A stretch of DNA of 64,000 bases from FEN-1297 sp963710735. GTDB lineage: Bacteria; Bacteroidota; Ignavibacteria; Ignavibacteriales; Ignavibacteriaceae. This document shows positions 36,464 through 46,634 of this stretch, piece by piece. The translations under genes were made by a program, and so were the position numbers. The number at the start of each line of letters is the position of its first letter. Within the stretch, counting starts at the first letter, position 1. The stretch is from NCBI GenBank assembly GCA_963710735.1, contig CAVQBN010000018.1, positions 1-64,000 on the forward strand, read 5' to 3'. Under the pieces are notes generated by a model. The model ran no database searches. It saw only the letters and a list, made by a program, of their open reading frames with translations, and had not been told where the DNA came from.

Positions 36464-37587
36464 CCTGCAGCTGCTTCAATTGGTTGTTGATTTTCCTTTT
36501 TAGGCTCTATCGAATGCGAAAGGGCAATATTCACTAAAATGCCCACGGAAATACAGAGAAAGGTTAAAGATGTTCCTCCGTAACTTATAAAAGGCAGCGG
36601 GAGTCCTGTCGTCGGCACTACTCCAGTTGCCACGGCTATATTTATAAATGCATAAATAACGATTGAAAAAGTAATTCCAAAGGCAAGTAACTGTCCGAAT
36701 TTATCTTTAGCTTTTTTAGCGACTAAAATACCTGCAATAAATAAAACTAAATAACTGAGAGTGACAATAACTGAACCGATAAAACCTAATTCCTCACCTA
36801 ATATTGCAAATATAAAATCTCCGTATGCTTCCGGTAAAAATAAATTGCTTTGAAGACTTTGACCCATTCCGACGCCAAAAATATGTCCGCTTCCTAATCC
36901 TAACAAAGCTTGTTTTACCTGGATGTTCGGCGAACCACCGTGTTCAGTGCTGCTAATAAAAGTTAAAATTCTACTTCTGGAATGAGCAAAAAGCATAGCA
37001 GCGGCAGCTACGGCAATTAAACAAACCAGAGCGGAAACAAATATATGTTTTAACTTCGCTCCACCGACATAAAGTAAAGCAAATGAAACTACTGCCAACA
37101 AAATACCGTTACTTACATTAGGCTGAATTAGAACAAGTGCAGAAATAATAACAACCCAGATAAATAAGTAAAGGAAACCCTCATTAAAACTTTCTAAAGA
37201 ATCTTGTTTTGCTTCAAGTAAAACCGACAGGTGTATTAATAAAATTAACTTCGCAATATCAGCCGGTTGAAAGGAGAAAAAGCCAAGATGTATCCATCTT
37301 CCGGCACCTTTTATATCCGGAGCAATAAACAATGTAATAACTAGTACAAATGTTATTATAATAATCGCCGGTTTGCTAAAGTCTTTATAAATCTCATAAG
37401 GAATAAAACTGAACATCGTCATTAACATAATTCCGAATATCACTTTAAAGAAATGCGAGTTAAATAGATGGAACAAACTATCAAATTTAAATTCGCTATA
37501 AGTACTGCTGGCACTCATAACTATTATTAAGCCTAACAGCATTAAGACAAACGCATCGAAAAATATTATTAAAGCTAATTTTTTCAT
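36460..37587 (-). CDS. ftsW: Lipid II polymerase FtsW (SEDS family)
   Basis: 375 aa, about 10 transmembrane helices. SEDS motifs are present: GAGRWIHLGFFSFQPADIAKL, VKQALLGLGSGHIFGVGMGQSLQSNLFLPEAYGDFIFAILGEELG (in pieces) and the C-terminal GVVPTTGLPLPFISYGGTSL. With FtsI it polymerises septal glycan. Its stop abuts the start of the next gene, and it follows murD directly. Confidence 0.96.
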   Translation of the reverse strand: MKKLALIIFFDAFVLMLLGLIIVMSASSTYSEFKFDSLFHLFNSHFFKVIFGIMLMTMFSFIPYEIYKDFSKPAIIIITFVLVITLFIAPDIKGAGRWIHLGFFSFQPADIAKLILLIHLSVLLEAKQDSLESFNEGFLYLFIWVVIISALVLIQPNVSNGILLAVVSFALLYVGGAKLKHIFVSALVCLIAVAAAAMLFAHSRSRILTFISSTEHGGSPNIQVKQALLGLGSGHIFGVGMGQSLQSNLFLPEAYGDFIFAILGEELGFIGSVIVTLSYLVLFIAGILVAKKAKDKFGQLLAFGITFSIVIYAFINIAVATGVVPTTGLPLPFISYGGTSLTFLCISVGILVNIALSHSIEPKKENQQPIEAAAG

Positions 37588-38935
37588 TTATAACTTTTCT
37601 ACTGCTTCTTTAAAGACTCTTCCTCGGTGTTCGTAATTATCGAACATATCAAAACTAGCGCATGCTGGAGAAAGTAGTACAACCTCATTCTGTCTCGCCT
37701 CATTGTTAGCTGCTAAAACTACTTCCTCCAGCGAGTATTTTACTTCAACCTTTGTAAAAGTATGAAAGAAATTAAAAACTTTTTCTGCTGATGAACCTAT
37801 TGCGTATATTTTAACCACTTTATTAATAACCAAATCCTTTATCTTATTATAATCATTTCCTTTATCCTGCCCCCCCAATATTAAAAAGATTGGTTCTTCA
37901 AAACTTCTTAACGCATACCAAACCGAGTCTACATTTGTTGCCTTAGAATCATTTATGAATTTTACTCCATCAATTATGCGCACTAATTCTAATCTATGTT
38001 CAACACCTTGAAAAGAGTGTAATGCTTCTTTTATTTTTTCATTATCAGCATTAAATAGTTTTGCAGCGGAAATTACTGCCATTGCATTAGCAATATTATG
38101 TTCGCCAGTTAAGTTGATGTCGCTTACCTTACAATGAAAATTCGCTTTGCCATTAATATCAAAAGTTATCTCATCTTTGGAAAGGGAACTGCCAAATGAT
38201 TGTTTTTCTTTTAAAGAGAAATAATAGCTTTTACTTTTAAATGATGTTAGAGATTTTATTAATATCTCATCATCTTTGTTAAGAATTAAATAATCATCTT
38301 CCGTCTGATTTTTGTAAACTCTCAATTTTGATTGTATATAATTTTCAAATTTATTTTCATATCTATTTAGATGATCGGGTGTAATATTAAGTATTATGGC
38401 AACTTTCGGTTTAAATTTATCAATTAGATCGAGCTGAAAACTTGAAACTTCCAATGCTACAAATTCATTTTCTTTTACACCAAGAGCGACTTCAGAAAAG
38501 GCTACGCCAATATTGCCTGCGGAATATGTTTTTAATCCGCACGTGTTCATGATATGGGCACAAAGGCTTGTAGTTGTTGTTTTGCCATTTGTTCCGGTAA
38601 TTGCAATAACTTTTCCTTTGCAATAAGTCTGCAGCTAATTCTATTTCACTGACTAACTTTATTTTCTTTTCCCTGGCTTTTATAATCACTTCTGCATTCG
38701 AAGGAACGCCGGGGCTTACAATCATAAGTTCACAGTTAAAAACTTTTTCCGAATGCTGCCCGATTTCATAATCTATTTTTTCATCATTCAATTTCTGGAT
38801 TGAATCCTTAAGCTTTAATTCAGATCCGGAGTCACTTACAAAAGGTTTGCCGCCCAATTTCTTGATTAATTTAGCTGCGCCGATTCCACTTCTCACTGCG
38901 CCGATTATTGAAATATTTTTATCTTTTATTTCCAT
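37588..38935 (-). pseudogene. murD: UDP-MurNAc-L-Ala:D-Glu ligase MurD, interrupted by a one-base frameshift
   Basis: Mur ligase adding D-Glu. The N-terminal domain (MEIKDKNISIIGAVRSGIGAAKLI ... SEIELAADLL) is in one frame from 38935. From about 38617 the family sequence GKVIAITGTNGKTTTTSLCAHIMNTC continues in the +1 frame to the end at 37588, including EVSSFQLD, GVEHRLELV and NDSKATNVDS. Dropping one base, most simply an A of the AAA (plus-strand TTT at 38617-38619), gives LLQGKVIAITG and 1347 bases, a normal 448 residues. Both domains are otherwise intact and the gene is normally essential, so sequence error or recoding is more likely than loss. Confidence 0.88.
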
Positions 38936-40044
38936 TATCTTATCTTAAATGAAGCTAAGCTTATAATTGCAAGTATGATTGCTATTATATAAAATCTCAT
39001 TACAATTTTAGGTTCCGGCCATCCAAGCATTTCAAAGTGATGATGAATTGGAGCCATTTTAAAAACTCTTCTGCCTTCGCCATATCTTTTTTTAGTGTAC
39101 TTGAAGTAAAGTCTCTGAATTATTACTGAAAGAGTCTCCATAAAAAATATACCGCCAAGTATGGGTATTAATAATTCTTTTTTTATAAGAACTGCTAGGA
39201 TGCCAAAAGCACCGCCAAGTGCCAGCGAACCTGTATCACCCATAAATACCTGTGCCGGATATGAATTAAACCAAAGAAATCCTAATGATGCACCAACCAA
39301 AGCTGACACAAAAACAGTAAGTTCCCCAGACCCGGGCAAATAAATAATATTTAAATAGTTGGCATAGATTGCATTGCCGCTTACATAGCTTATAATCGCT
39401 AATGCGAGCATAACAATAATAGTAACTCCAATTGCTAAACCATCCAAACCGTCTGTCAGGTTTACTGCATTTGATGTTGCAGTAATTATAAATACAACAA
39501 CAGGTATGTATAAATATGAAAAATCGAAATTAACATTCTTTAAAAACGGGACTGTAGTTACAGAATTAAAACCGGCAAACTGCGGAGAATAATAAATTAT
39601 TGCTCCGATAATCAGCCCGATTAATACCTGGCCTAATAATTTATATCTTGCAATCAATCCGTTGGGTAATTTTTTTACTACCTTTAGATAGTCATCCAGG
39701 AAACCAACTCCGCTTAACCAGATTGTTCCAAAGAGAATCAAAATAATATACATACTCTTTATATCTGCCCAAAGAAGTACAGGGATTACAACCGAAAGTA
39801 TCAGTATAATTCCCCCCATTGTAGGCGTACCGGCTTTTGACCAATGGGATTTAGGGCCATCGATTTTCTTCGCTTCACCGATTTGTTTCTTCTGAAGAAT
39901 TCTAATTAATTTAGGGCCAAGATATAATGAAAGAAACAATCCGGTAATTGCAGCGATTGCAGATCTAAAAGTTAGAAACCGGAATATTCTAAATCCCGGG
40001 GGGCTAAAAACTTTATTTATATATTCAAAAAGATAGTAAAGCAT
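38935..40044 (-). CDS. mraY: Phospho-MurNAc-pentapeptide transferase MraY
   Basis: 369 aa, 10 predicted transmembrane helices. Signature blocks are SHWSKAGTPTMGGIILI, GFLDDYLKVVKK, NAVNLTDGLDGLA, VFMGDTGSLALGG, and APIHHHFEMLGWPEPKIVMRF, all conserved in MraY. It makes lipid I from UDP-MurNAc-pentapeptide and undecaprenyl phosphate. Its stop shares one base with the murD start, and it starts one base into the murF stop. Confidence 0.97.
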   Translation of the reverse strand: MLYYLFEYINKVFSPPGFRIFRFLTFRSAIAAITGLFLSLYLGPKLIRILQKKQIGEAKKIDGPKSHWSKAGTPTMGGIILILSVVIPVLLWADIKSMYIILILFGTIWLSGVGFLDDYLKVVKKLPNGLIARYKLLGQVLIGLIIGAIIYYSPQFAGFNSVTTVPFLKNVNFDFSYLYIPVVVFIITATSNAVNLTDGLDGLAIGVTIIVMLALAIISYVSGNAIYANYLNIIYLPGSGELTVFVSALVGASLGFLWFNSYPAQVFMGDTGSLALGGAFGILAVLIKKELLIPILGGIFFMETLSVIIQRLYFKYTKKRYGEGRRVFKMAPIHHHFEMLGWPEPKIVMRFYIIAIILAIISLASFKIR

Positions 40045-41435
40045 TAATCATTAACTCTAGATTCAATGGTTTTAACAAATTCTTCCATCTTCATTCCACG
40101 CGACCCTTTTACAAGGACAACAGAATTATCAAGATGCAGTCTATTTAAAAACTTATTTAACTCTTGTCTATTTCTAAAATGGATATTATTAATTCTATTT
40201 TCATTCAATACTGAATTCAGTTTCTTCATAAAATTTCCGATAGTGTATACTGAATCAATTCCATTCCTTTTTATATGTCTTGCTAATTCCATGTGAAGTT
40301 TTGCGCTTTGGTCACCCAGTTCAAACATGTCACCTAATACTGCTATCCTCTTACTATATAATTTAATTTTAGCCAAGAGTTCAAAAGCATGTTTCATTGA
40401 TTCCGGATTAGCATTATAAGTATCATCTATCAAAATAAAATTTTTAAATTTTTTAACATTTAATCTTTTCCCAACTGCTTTAAATTTTGAAGTACCGGAC
40501 AGAATTTGTTTTTTGTTTAATCCTAGCGTTAATGCAATAGCTACAGCAGCTAAATAATTTTTAGCATTTTGTTCGCCGTATAAGGGAAAGGTTTGTGAAA
40601 TAATTTTATTTTTGAAAAGTATTTCGATTATTGGCCTGCCATCATCTGAATAATCTTTAATATTTCCTACAACATCCGCTCTTTTTTCAAATCCGAAACT
40701 TATTTTTTGGGGATAATTTTTAATACATTGGTTTAATAGAGTATCATCATTATTTATAAACAATATACCTTTTTGAGAAATCGTGGATTCGAACAATGCT
40801 ATTTTCTCTTTCAAAACACCCTTTTTATTTTTCAAAAATTCTAAATGAGAACTTCCTATATTTGTAATCAAAGCATAATCCGGCCCAGCAATATTCGATG
40901 TATAAGCAATTTCTCCAAAATGATTAGTACCAAGTTCCAAAACTAAAAAGTCATGTTTATTATTGGTATTAAACAATGTTAAAGGAACACCGATATGATT
41001 GTTATTATTTCCAATTGTTTTATTCACATTATATTTCTCTTTTAATAACACAGCTAACATTTCCTTAGTAGTAGTTTTCCCAGCACTACCGGTAATACCA
41101 ATAATCTTCGTCCTCAATTTTTTTCTCCACGCCTTAGCCAAATCACCTAATGCTAAAGTCGTATCTTTTACGGTAACCAAGGGTAAATCGATAGAATTAT
41201 ATTTCTTATAATTTTTTTCATTAATCACGATGGCTGTCGCACCTTTTTTTATCGCGTCTTTAATGAAATTATGACCATCGAACTTATCTCCCTTAATTGC
41301 AACAAACAATGAATTCCTTTTAATCGCTCTCGAATCTATAGATACAGAAGTTACATTTTTATAACTATCCGGATTATAAATAACAGCCGTCGGAATATTA
41401 AATAAATCTTCTATGGTTAGATTTAAATTTTTCAT
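40044..41435 (-). CDS. murF: UDP-MurNAc-tripeptide:D-Ala-D-Ala ligase MurF
   Basis: 463 aa Mur ligase that adds D-Ala-D-Ala. It has VSIDSRAIKRNSLFVAIKGDKFDGHNFI, IIGITGSAGKTTTKEMLA (ATP loop), NNNNHIGVPLTL, GTNHFGEIAY, and DDTYNANPESMKHAFELL, diagnostic for MurF. Overlaps murE by 4 bp and mraY by 1 bp. Confidence 0.96.
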   Translation of the reverse strand: MKNLNLTIEDLFNIPTAVIYNPDSYKNVTSVSIDSRAIKRNSLFVAIKGDKFDGHNFIKDAIKKGATAIVINEKNYKKYNSIDLPLVTVKDTTLALGDLAKAWRKKLRTKIIGITGSAGKTTTKEMLAVLLKEKYNVNKTIGNNNNHIGVPLTLFNTNNKHDFLVLELGTNHFGEIAYTSNIAGPDYALITNIGSSHLEFLKNKKGVLKEKIALFESTISQKGILFINNDDTLLNQCIKNYPQKISFGFEKRADVVGNIKDYSDDGRPIIEILFKNKIISQTFPLYGEQNAKNYLAAVAIALTLGLNKKQILSGTSKFKAVGKRLNVKKFKNFILIDDTYNANPESMKHAFELLAKIKLYSKRIAVLGDMFELGDQSAKLHMELARHIKRNGIDSVYTIGNFMKKLNSVLNENRINNIHFRNRQELNKFLNRLHLDNSVVLVKGSRGMKMEEFVKTIESRVND

Positions 41436-42904
41436 TTATTCAAGTATTTTTCTGCAACTTCTTTGTCGGAAAAATGATTTCGTATCCCGTTAATCTCTTG
41501 ATAATTCTCATGCCCTTTGCCGGCAACTAATATAACGGCATTGTCTTCGGCATTTTCAATTGCATGCCTAATCGCATCTTCCCTATTTTCAATTACTTCA
41601 AAATTTTCTTTTGCTATTCCCTTTTTAATTTCATCGATAATAGTATATGGATCTTCAAACCTTGGGTTATCAGAAGTTATAATCACCATTCTGCTTAAAT
41701 CGGTTGCAATTTTTCCCATCACTGGACGTTTTGTTTTATCCCTATTTCCACCGCAGCCGAAAACAGCATAAATAGGCTGATCATCATTGACTAATTTTTT
41801 TATTGAAATTAATGCTTTCTCTAAACTATCGGCTGTATGGGAATAATCTATTACAACTTTCTTCTTTCCTTTGCCAATTACTTCAAATCTGCCGGGAACT
41901 TGTTTTGTTTTTTTTATTCCTTCAACTGCAATACTTTCATCAACTCCCAGCAAAACGGAAATTGCGAACGCGCCGCATGCGTTATAAGCATTAAATTCTC
42001 CAATCAAAGAAGTTGTTACCTCATACCGTTTAGTATTATGTTCAATTAGAAATGAAGTACCATCAAGATTGAAGTTTACATTTCTTATTATAAAATCTGC
42101 ATTTGATGTTTTCCCATAAGAAAACAACTTCGCTTTAGAATCTTTGATCAATAACGAACTATTTGGGTCATTACTATTATAAACACCAAATGCAGAATCA
42201 GTAAGTGAATCAAATAATATTTTTTTTGCATTTAGATAATTCTCAAATGTATGATGAAAATCTAAATGATCAGAAGTAATATTTGTAAAAACCGCCCCGT
42301 TAAAATTTAATGCATGAACACGATTAAGAGCTAACGAGTGAGAAGAGACTTCAGTGATGCCGTAAGCACAGCCTTCATTTACCATTTCTTGAAGCAGTTC
42401 ATTCATATCATTCGCTTCGGGCGTTGTGAGAGAAGATTTTATTTCCTGGCTTCCGATATAATTTGATATTGTGCCTACTAGCCCAACCTTAGCTCCGGTC
42501 ATTTCAAGAATACTTCTTATATAATAAGAAGTCGTAGTCTTTCCATTTGTTCCGGTAATTCCAATTAACTTTAATTTTCGAGATGGCTCTTTGAAAAATG
42601 AATTAGATATTTCCGCTAATGCGATACGACTATTTTTAACCAAAATTTTTGCAATTTTCCCGATTATAAAAACATCATCGGGAATAGTTGAATTATCCTC
42701 TAGAATTATTGCTATAGCGCCTTTATTTATTGCATCTAGAATAAAATTATGACCATCAGTTCTATAACCTTTAATTGCGACAAAAATAGAGTTTTTAATG
42801 ATCTTTCTAGAATCATAATAAATACCGGATACATCCTTTCTTTGGACTTCTCCGATAACTTGGATTGCTTTAACACTGTTAATTAATTGAGTTAATTCCA
42901 TCAA
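41432..42904 (-). CDS. murE: MurE ligase, meso-diaminopimelate type
   Basis: 490 aa Mur ligase that adds the third residue of the stem peptide. It has YYDSRKIIKNSIFVAIKG, LIGITGTNGKTTTSYY, TTPEANDMNELLQEMV and VIDYSHTADSLEKAL. The specificity motif reads DNPR (in TSDNPRFEDP), which indicates meso-diaminopimelate rather than lysine and agrees with a Gram-negative wall. It overlaps ftsI by 4 bp and murF by 4 bp. Confidence 0.96.
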   Translation of the reverse strand: MMELTQLINSVKAIQVIGEVQRKDVSGIYYDSRKIIKNSIFVAIKGYRTDGHNFILDAINKGAIAIILEDNSTIPDDVFIIGKIAKILVKNSRIALAEISNSFFKEPSRKLKLIGITGTNGKTTTSYYIRSILEMTGAKVGLVGTISNYIGSQEIKSSLTTPEANDMNELLQEMVNEGCAYGITEVSSHSLALNRVHALNFNGAVFTNITSDHLDFHHTFENYLNAKKILFDSLTDSAFGVYNSNDPNSSLLIKDSKAKLFSYGKTSNADFIIRNVNFNLDGTSFLIEHNTKRYEVTTSLIGEFNAYNACGAFAISVLLGVDESIAVEGIKKTKQVPGRFEVIGKGKKKVVIDYSHTADSLEKALISIKKLVNDDQPIYAVFGCGGNRDKTKRPVMGKIATDLSRMVIITSDNPRFEDPYTIIDEIKKGIAKENFEVIENREDAIRHAIENAEDNAVILVAGKGHENYQEINGIRNHFSDKEVAEKYLNK

Positions 42905-44904
42905 TAAGCAATTGCTCCTGTAGTCAATGATTCTTTACAATTAAGAATACAGATTAAACCTTTGCGTAATTGTGTACCTGCATCAATACTTTGATCAACA
43001 ACTTTCCCAGACCCGTTAATTTTATATTTTAAATTTAATTTTGCTAAAACTGTAATTGCTTCGCGTATTGAACAATTCTTTAAATTTGGCATTACATCAA
43101 AATTCATTGGTTTTATTTTTGGCTGTACATTTTTTGAGTTGATATCTTCAGAATTATTTCTTGTAACGTTATCCGAATTTGAAGTAAACATTACTTTCAA
43201 TTTACTTTTCTCTTCGTCTTTATATTGATACGGGTTCTGGAAATAGTTAGGATTTAATGCTATAATCCTTTCGGCTACGTCTTTAAATATTGGGGCAGCA
43301 ACTGCTCCGCCATACCTGCCTATAGTGGGAGAGTTTACCAAAATGAGGCAAACAATTTTAGGTGATTCTGCCGGGAAAAATCCCACAAAAGAAGAGTTGT
43401 ACATTTCTTTTGAATATTTGCCGTCAATTAATTTTTGAGAGGTTCCTGTTTTCCCTCCAACACTTACCGAACTTAATTGAGCGTTTGTTCCCGTGCCTTC
43501 TTTTACAACGCCAACCAATAAATTTCGCATTCTTTCAGACGTTTGTTCTGATATAACCCGACGAATCATCTTCGGTTCATTTTGAAGAATTAATTGTCCA
43601 TCATGTTTGGTTTCTTTTAACATAATTTCGGGCTGGTACAAAATGCCGCCATTAATAACAGCACAATAGGCTGTCGCAAGCTGGATGGGTGTAACTGTAA
43701 CTCCATAACCAAACGACATAAACGCTTTCATAACTGCAGTCCATTCATTTGGTTTTCTCAGCGTACCTCTAACTTCACCAGGCAAATTGATTGAAGTATA
43801 GTTTCCAAAGCCAAAAGCTCTCAGATATTTATAGTAAGTATCATTATCAATTCTTTCAATCAGCTTTGACATGCCAATATTGCTTGATTCTTCAATTACA
43901 CCTCTAGCTGTTAGCCATCGTTCCTTATGCGCATCATTTATATAAACATTTTCAAACTTGTATCTTCCATTTTCGACATAAATATTTTCGTTAAGCTTGC
44001 ATAAATTTTTGTCCAGAAGAGATGCCATTGAAAAAGTTTTAAATGTAGAACCAGGCTCATAGGTATCTGTAACTGCTTTATCCCTTCTATCAGCGTTACT
44101 AAATTTCCAATATTCATTCGGATCAAAATTACCGATGCTGGCCATTGCTAAGACCTGGCCATTATTTGGATCCATTATAATTCCAACATCTGAAGATCCA
44201 CCGTATTTTCCCAAACCATTTTTAAGCTCTTCCTCTAATATCGCCTGGTATGTTTTATTGATAGTCAGATAAATATTGTCTCCAGCTATGGCTGGTTTGG
44301 TCTGTGCCTCTGCTACAGTTATCATATCTCCTATTGCATCCCGCAGAATTACCATACTGCCGTCATCTCCGGAAAGTTCATCATTAAAAGACTTTTCGAT
44401 ATCGTCAACTCCCCGATAATCACTTCCGACATATCCCAAAACATGTGAAGCTAGATCGTTATAGTAATATACTCTTGTGGGGTCATCCTTATAAAATAAA
44501 CCGCTTACTTTAAAATTTTTAAGGAGTAAAGCTTTTTCACTGGGTGCTTTTTTTTCCAAACAAATTGTCTTGCCTGAATTATTCATTAAATTAAAATAAT
44601 ACTTCTTACTCTTTCCAAAAACTGACGAAAATTTATCAACTATTTTCTTTTTTTGTTTATTTTTAATCATTCTTAGATCAAGATAGAATGAAACATCATT
44701 CCTATTATAAACAAGCAAAACATTATTTCTATCGTAGATTAGTCCCCTTTCAGCTTTAACCTTTTCAACATGCATTTGCTGGCGCTGAGCATAAAACTTT
44801 AATTCATCGCTTTTTAAAATTTGCACATCAAAAAGTCTGATAATCAGCCCTATAAAAGAGATAAAAACAAAACCGATGATTATTATCGCTCTAGAATTAT
44901 TCAT
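42901..44904 (-). CDS. ftsI: Septal transpeptidase FtsI (PBP3/SpoVD type) with C-terminal PASTA domain
   Basis: 667 aa class B penicillin-binding protein. One N-terminal transmembrane helix (5-24) is followed by the dimerisation domain and the transpeptidase: serine in PGSTFKTFS (about 285), SSN (in EESSNIGMSKL, about 338) and KTGTSQK (about 485). The last 60 residues (MPNLKNCSIREAITVLAKLNLKYKINGSG) form one PASTA domain, as in SpoVD-type enzymes. It cross-links septal peptidoglycan with FtsW. The start overlaps ftsL by 8 bp. Confidence 0.95.
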   Translation of the reverse strand: MNNSRAIIIIGFVFISFIGLIIRLFDVQILKSDELKFYAQRQQMHVEKVKAERGLIYDRNNVLLVYNRNDVSFYLDLRMIKNKQKKKIVDKFSSVFGKSKKYYFNLMNNSGKTICLEKKAPSEKALLLKNFKVSGLFYKDDPTRVYYYNDLASHVLGYVGSDYRGVDDIEKSFNDELSGDDGSMVILRDAIGDMITVAEAQTKPAIAGDNIYLTINKTYQAILEEELKNGLGKYGGSSDVGIIMDPNNGQVLAMASIGNFDPNEYWKFSNADRRDKAVTDTYEPGSTFKTFSMASLLDKNLCKLNENIYVENGRYKFENVYINDAHKERWLTARGVIEESSNIGMSKLIERIDNDTYYKYLRAFGFGNYTSINLPGEVRGTLRKPNEWTAVMKAFMSFGYGVTVTPIQLATAYCAVINGGILYQPEIMLKETKHDGQLILQNEPKMIRRVISEQTSERMRNLLVGVVKEGTGTNAQLSSVSVGGKTGTSQKLIDGKYSKEMYNSSFVGFFPAESPKIVCLILVNSPTIGRYGGAVAAPIFKDVAERIIALNPNYFQNPYQYKDEEKSKLKVMFTSNSDNVTRNNSEDINSKNVQPKIKPMNFDVMPNLKNCSIREAITVLAKLNLKYKINGSGKVVDQSIDAGTQLRKGLICILNCKESLTTGAIAY

Positions 44905-45226
44905 ATTTTTTATTTATTGCATTAGATACTTTTTCTATTTCTTCTTTACTGACTGTTAAAACAACAGGTGCTTCCGTTCTCCTTACCATTCCTAACTCAG
45001 TTTGAGCTATGCTGACTATTCTTTCTTCAGATGACAACGCCTGATCCTGTGCAATTAAATTTATACGCGAATTTTTTATATCTCCAAACTCCTCCTGTGT
45101 AATTACTTTTTCTTTAGTAAGTTTTTCGCATTCTAATTTTAAACCGACAAGTGCCAAAATTAACAGAGTAGAAGTAAAAAAAACGAAAATGCTAAATCCA
45201 ATTAATGACTTTGCACTTTTTTTCAT
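44897..45226 (-). CDS. ftsL: FtsL-like division protein
   Basis: 109 aa bitopic protein: short basic N-terminus (MKKSAKS), transmembrane helix at about 8-30, then a periplasmic heptad-like helix (LKLECEKLTKEKVITQEEF ... ARINLIAQDQALS) and the FtsL-type ending IAQTELGMVRRTEAP. Small size and position between rsmH and ftsI support the assignment, since FtsL sequences diverge strongly. It would pair with an FtsB-like protein not present here. Confidence 0.82.
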   Translation of the reverse strand: MKKSAKSLIGFSIFVFFTSTLLILALVGLKLECEKLTKEKVITQEEFGDIKNSRINLIAQDQALSSEERIVSIAQTELGMVRRTEAPVVLTVSKEEIEKVSNAINKKYE

Positions 45227-46149
45227 ATTCTTTCTGCTGCCCTTAATTTCGCACTTCTGGCTCTAATATTATTTTGCAATTCCTCTTCCGAAGGAGTAAT
45301 AGGTTTTCTTGTTAATATTCTAAGTCTACTTTCCTTATCGCATTTACAAACCGGAAAATCTTTTGGACAAATACAATCTAACGCTTCATACTTAAATGAT
45401 TCTTTTACTATTCTATCTTCCAAAGAATGATAAGTTAGAATAACAATTCTTCCCCCGTTGTTTAAAAGATCAACGGATTTAGTTAAAAAAGTTTTAAGTG
45501 CTTCCAATTCATCATTAACATAAATTCTTAACGCTTGGAAAACTCTTGATAAAGTTTTAATTCTATATTTAAATGGCGTTATAGAAGAAATCAATTCGCT
45601 TAAATCGGTTGTTGATTCAATTTTCTTTGTTTTTCTTCTATCGATTATTTTTCTTGCTATATGTCGTGAGTTTTTTTCTTCACCAAATTTATAAATGATA
45701 TCTGCTAATTCTTCTTCTGAAAATGAATTTACAATATCCGAAGCAGTAACAACTTTAGATTTATCCATTCTTAAATCTAATTTAGCTTCCATTCTATAAG
45801 TAAATCCCGAATCGGGATTATCTAGTTGAAAAGAAGAAACACCGAGATCGGCGAATATCCCGCTGTAATTTGAAATCGATTCTATCTTAGATATAATATC
45901 GATCTGCATAAAATTAAAATTGTAAATTTTTATTCTATCGTCTGTTTCAAATTTTTCTTTTGAAAATTTAAATGCATCCTGGTCGACATCAGTTGAGATC
46001 AGTCGGGCATCATTATTTAATTTGCTCAATATCTCCCCGGAGTGACCTCCGAATCCAAGAGTACCGTCAAAATAAACACCTGATTTATCAGTTATTAGAT
46101 ATTCCAAAGATTCATTTAACAAAACAGGCGAATGATGTATCTTCATCAT
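45223..46149 (-). CDS. rsmH: 16S rRNA m4C1402 methyltransferase RsmH
   Basis: 308 aa. It has HHSPVLLNESLEYL, the SAM motif YFDGTLGFGGHSGEIL, GIFADLGVSSFQLDNPDSGFTYR, and the C-terminal GGRIVILTYHSLEDRIVKESFK followed by a CICPKDFPVCKCD cysteine cluster and RARSAKLRAAERI. All are MraW/RsmH features. It methylates N4 of C1402 in the decoding centre. Overlaps mraZ and ftsL by 4 bp each. Confidence 0.97.
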   Translation of the reverse strand: MMKIHHSPVLLNESLEYLITDKSGVYFDGTLGFGGHSGEILSKLNNDARLISTDVDQDAFKFSKEKFETDDRIKIYNFNFMQIDIISKIESISNYSGIFADLGVSSFQLDNPDSGFTYRMEAKLDLRMDKSKVVTASDIVNSFSEEELADIIYKFGEEKNSRHIARKIIDRRKTKKIESTTDLSELISSITPFKYRIKTLSRVFQALRIYVNDELEALKTFLTKSVDLLNNGGRIVILTYHSLEDRIVKESFKYEALDCICPKDFPVCKCDKESRLRILTRKPITPSEEELQNNIRARSAKLRAAERI

Positions 46150-46583
46150 TTTGCCATTACTTCAGCCGCTATTTGTTCGTAGGTTTCAGGCGTTTGTTTT
46201 AGATAATCATCGTATACTTCAGGGTTCCAAAGTTCGATTTTCTTTAATGCGCCAAGAATCAAAACTTCCTTATCAATCTTAGCATACTGTAAAAGATTCT
46301 GCGGGATAAGGATTCGAGATTGAGTATCCAAAGTATCTTCAGTTGCATATTGAAGACTCATTCTTACAAATTTTGCATTTAGAGGATTGAAAGTGTTCAA
46401 CTCCAATAATTTTTGTTCGAATTGTTGCCATTGATCGAGGGGATAAACATCGATACACACAGCTGTACCTTTTGTCATAACAAAAGTATCATTTGCTTCA
46501 ACATTAATATGTTTACGCAGTTTGGCAGGTATACTAACTCTACCCTTTGCATCTACAGAATATGTATATTGGCCTCTAAACAA
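46146..46583 (-). CDS. mraZ: Transcriptional regulator MraZ
   Basis: 145 aa with two AbrB-like swapped-hairpin repeats: FRGQYTYSVDAKGRVSIPAKLRKHI and TLDTQSRILIPQNLLQYAKID, the DxxGR/DxxSR pattern. It forms a ring that binds G-rich direct repeats and represses the dcw promoter. The start is TTG at 46583, preceded by AAGGA; it gives the conserved MFRG opening and no ATG does. First gene of the dcw operon, with its presumed binding site directly upstream. Confidence 0.95.
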   Translation of the reverse strand: MFRGQYTYSVDAKGRVSIPAKLRKHINVEANDTFVMTKGTAVCIDVYPLDQWQQFEQKLLELNTFNPLNAKFVRMSLQYATEDTLDTQSRILIPQNLLQYAKIDKEVLILGALKKIELWNPEVYDDYLKQTPETYEQIAAEVMAK

Positions 46584-46608
46584 ATTTTTTCCTTCATTTG
46601 GGAAAATT

Positions 46609-46634
46609 CACCACAATTCCCCACTACCCCCCAA
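46609..46634 (-). promoter_or_regulatory. MraZ box: three G-rich hexamers at 10-bp spacing
   Basis: Read on the minus strand: TTGGGG (46634-46629), GGTA, GTGGGG (46624-46619), AATT, GTGGTG (46614-46609). Each hexamer is separated by 4 bp, one helical turn from start to start, as in known MraZ operators. It lies 25-50 bp before the mraZ start and overlaps the -10 of the candidate promoter, so binding would block transcription (autorepression). Confidence 0.8.
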
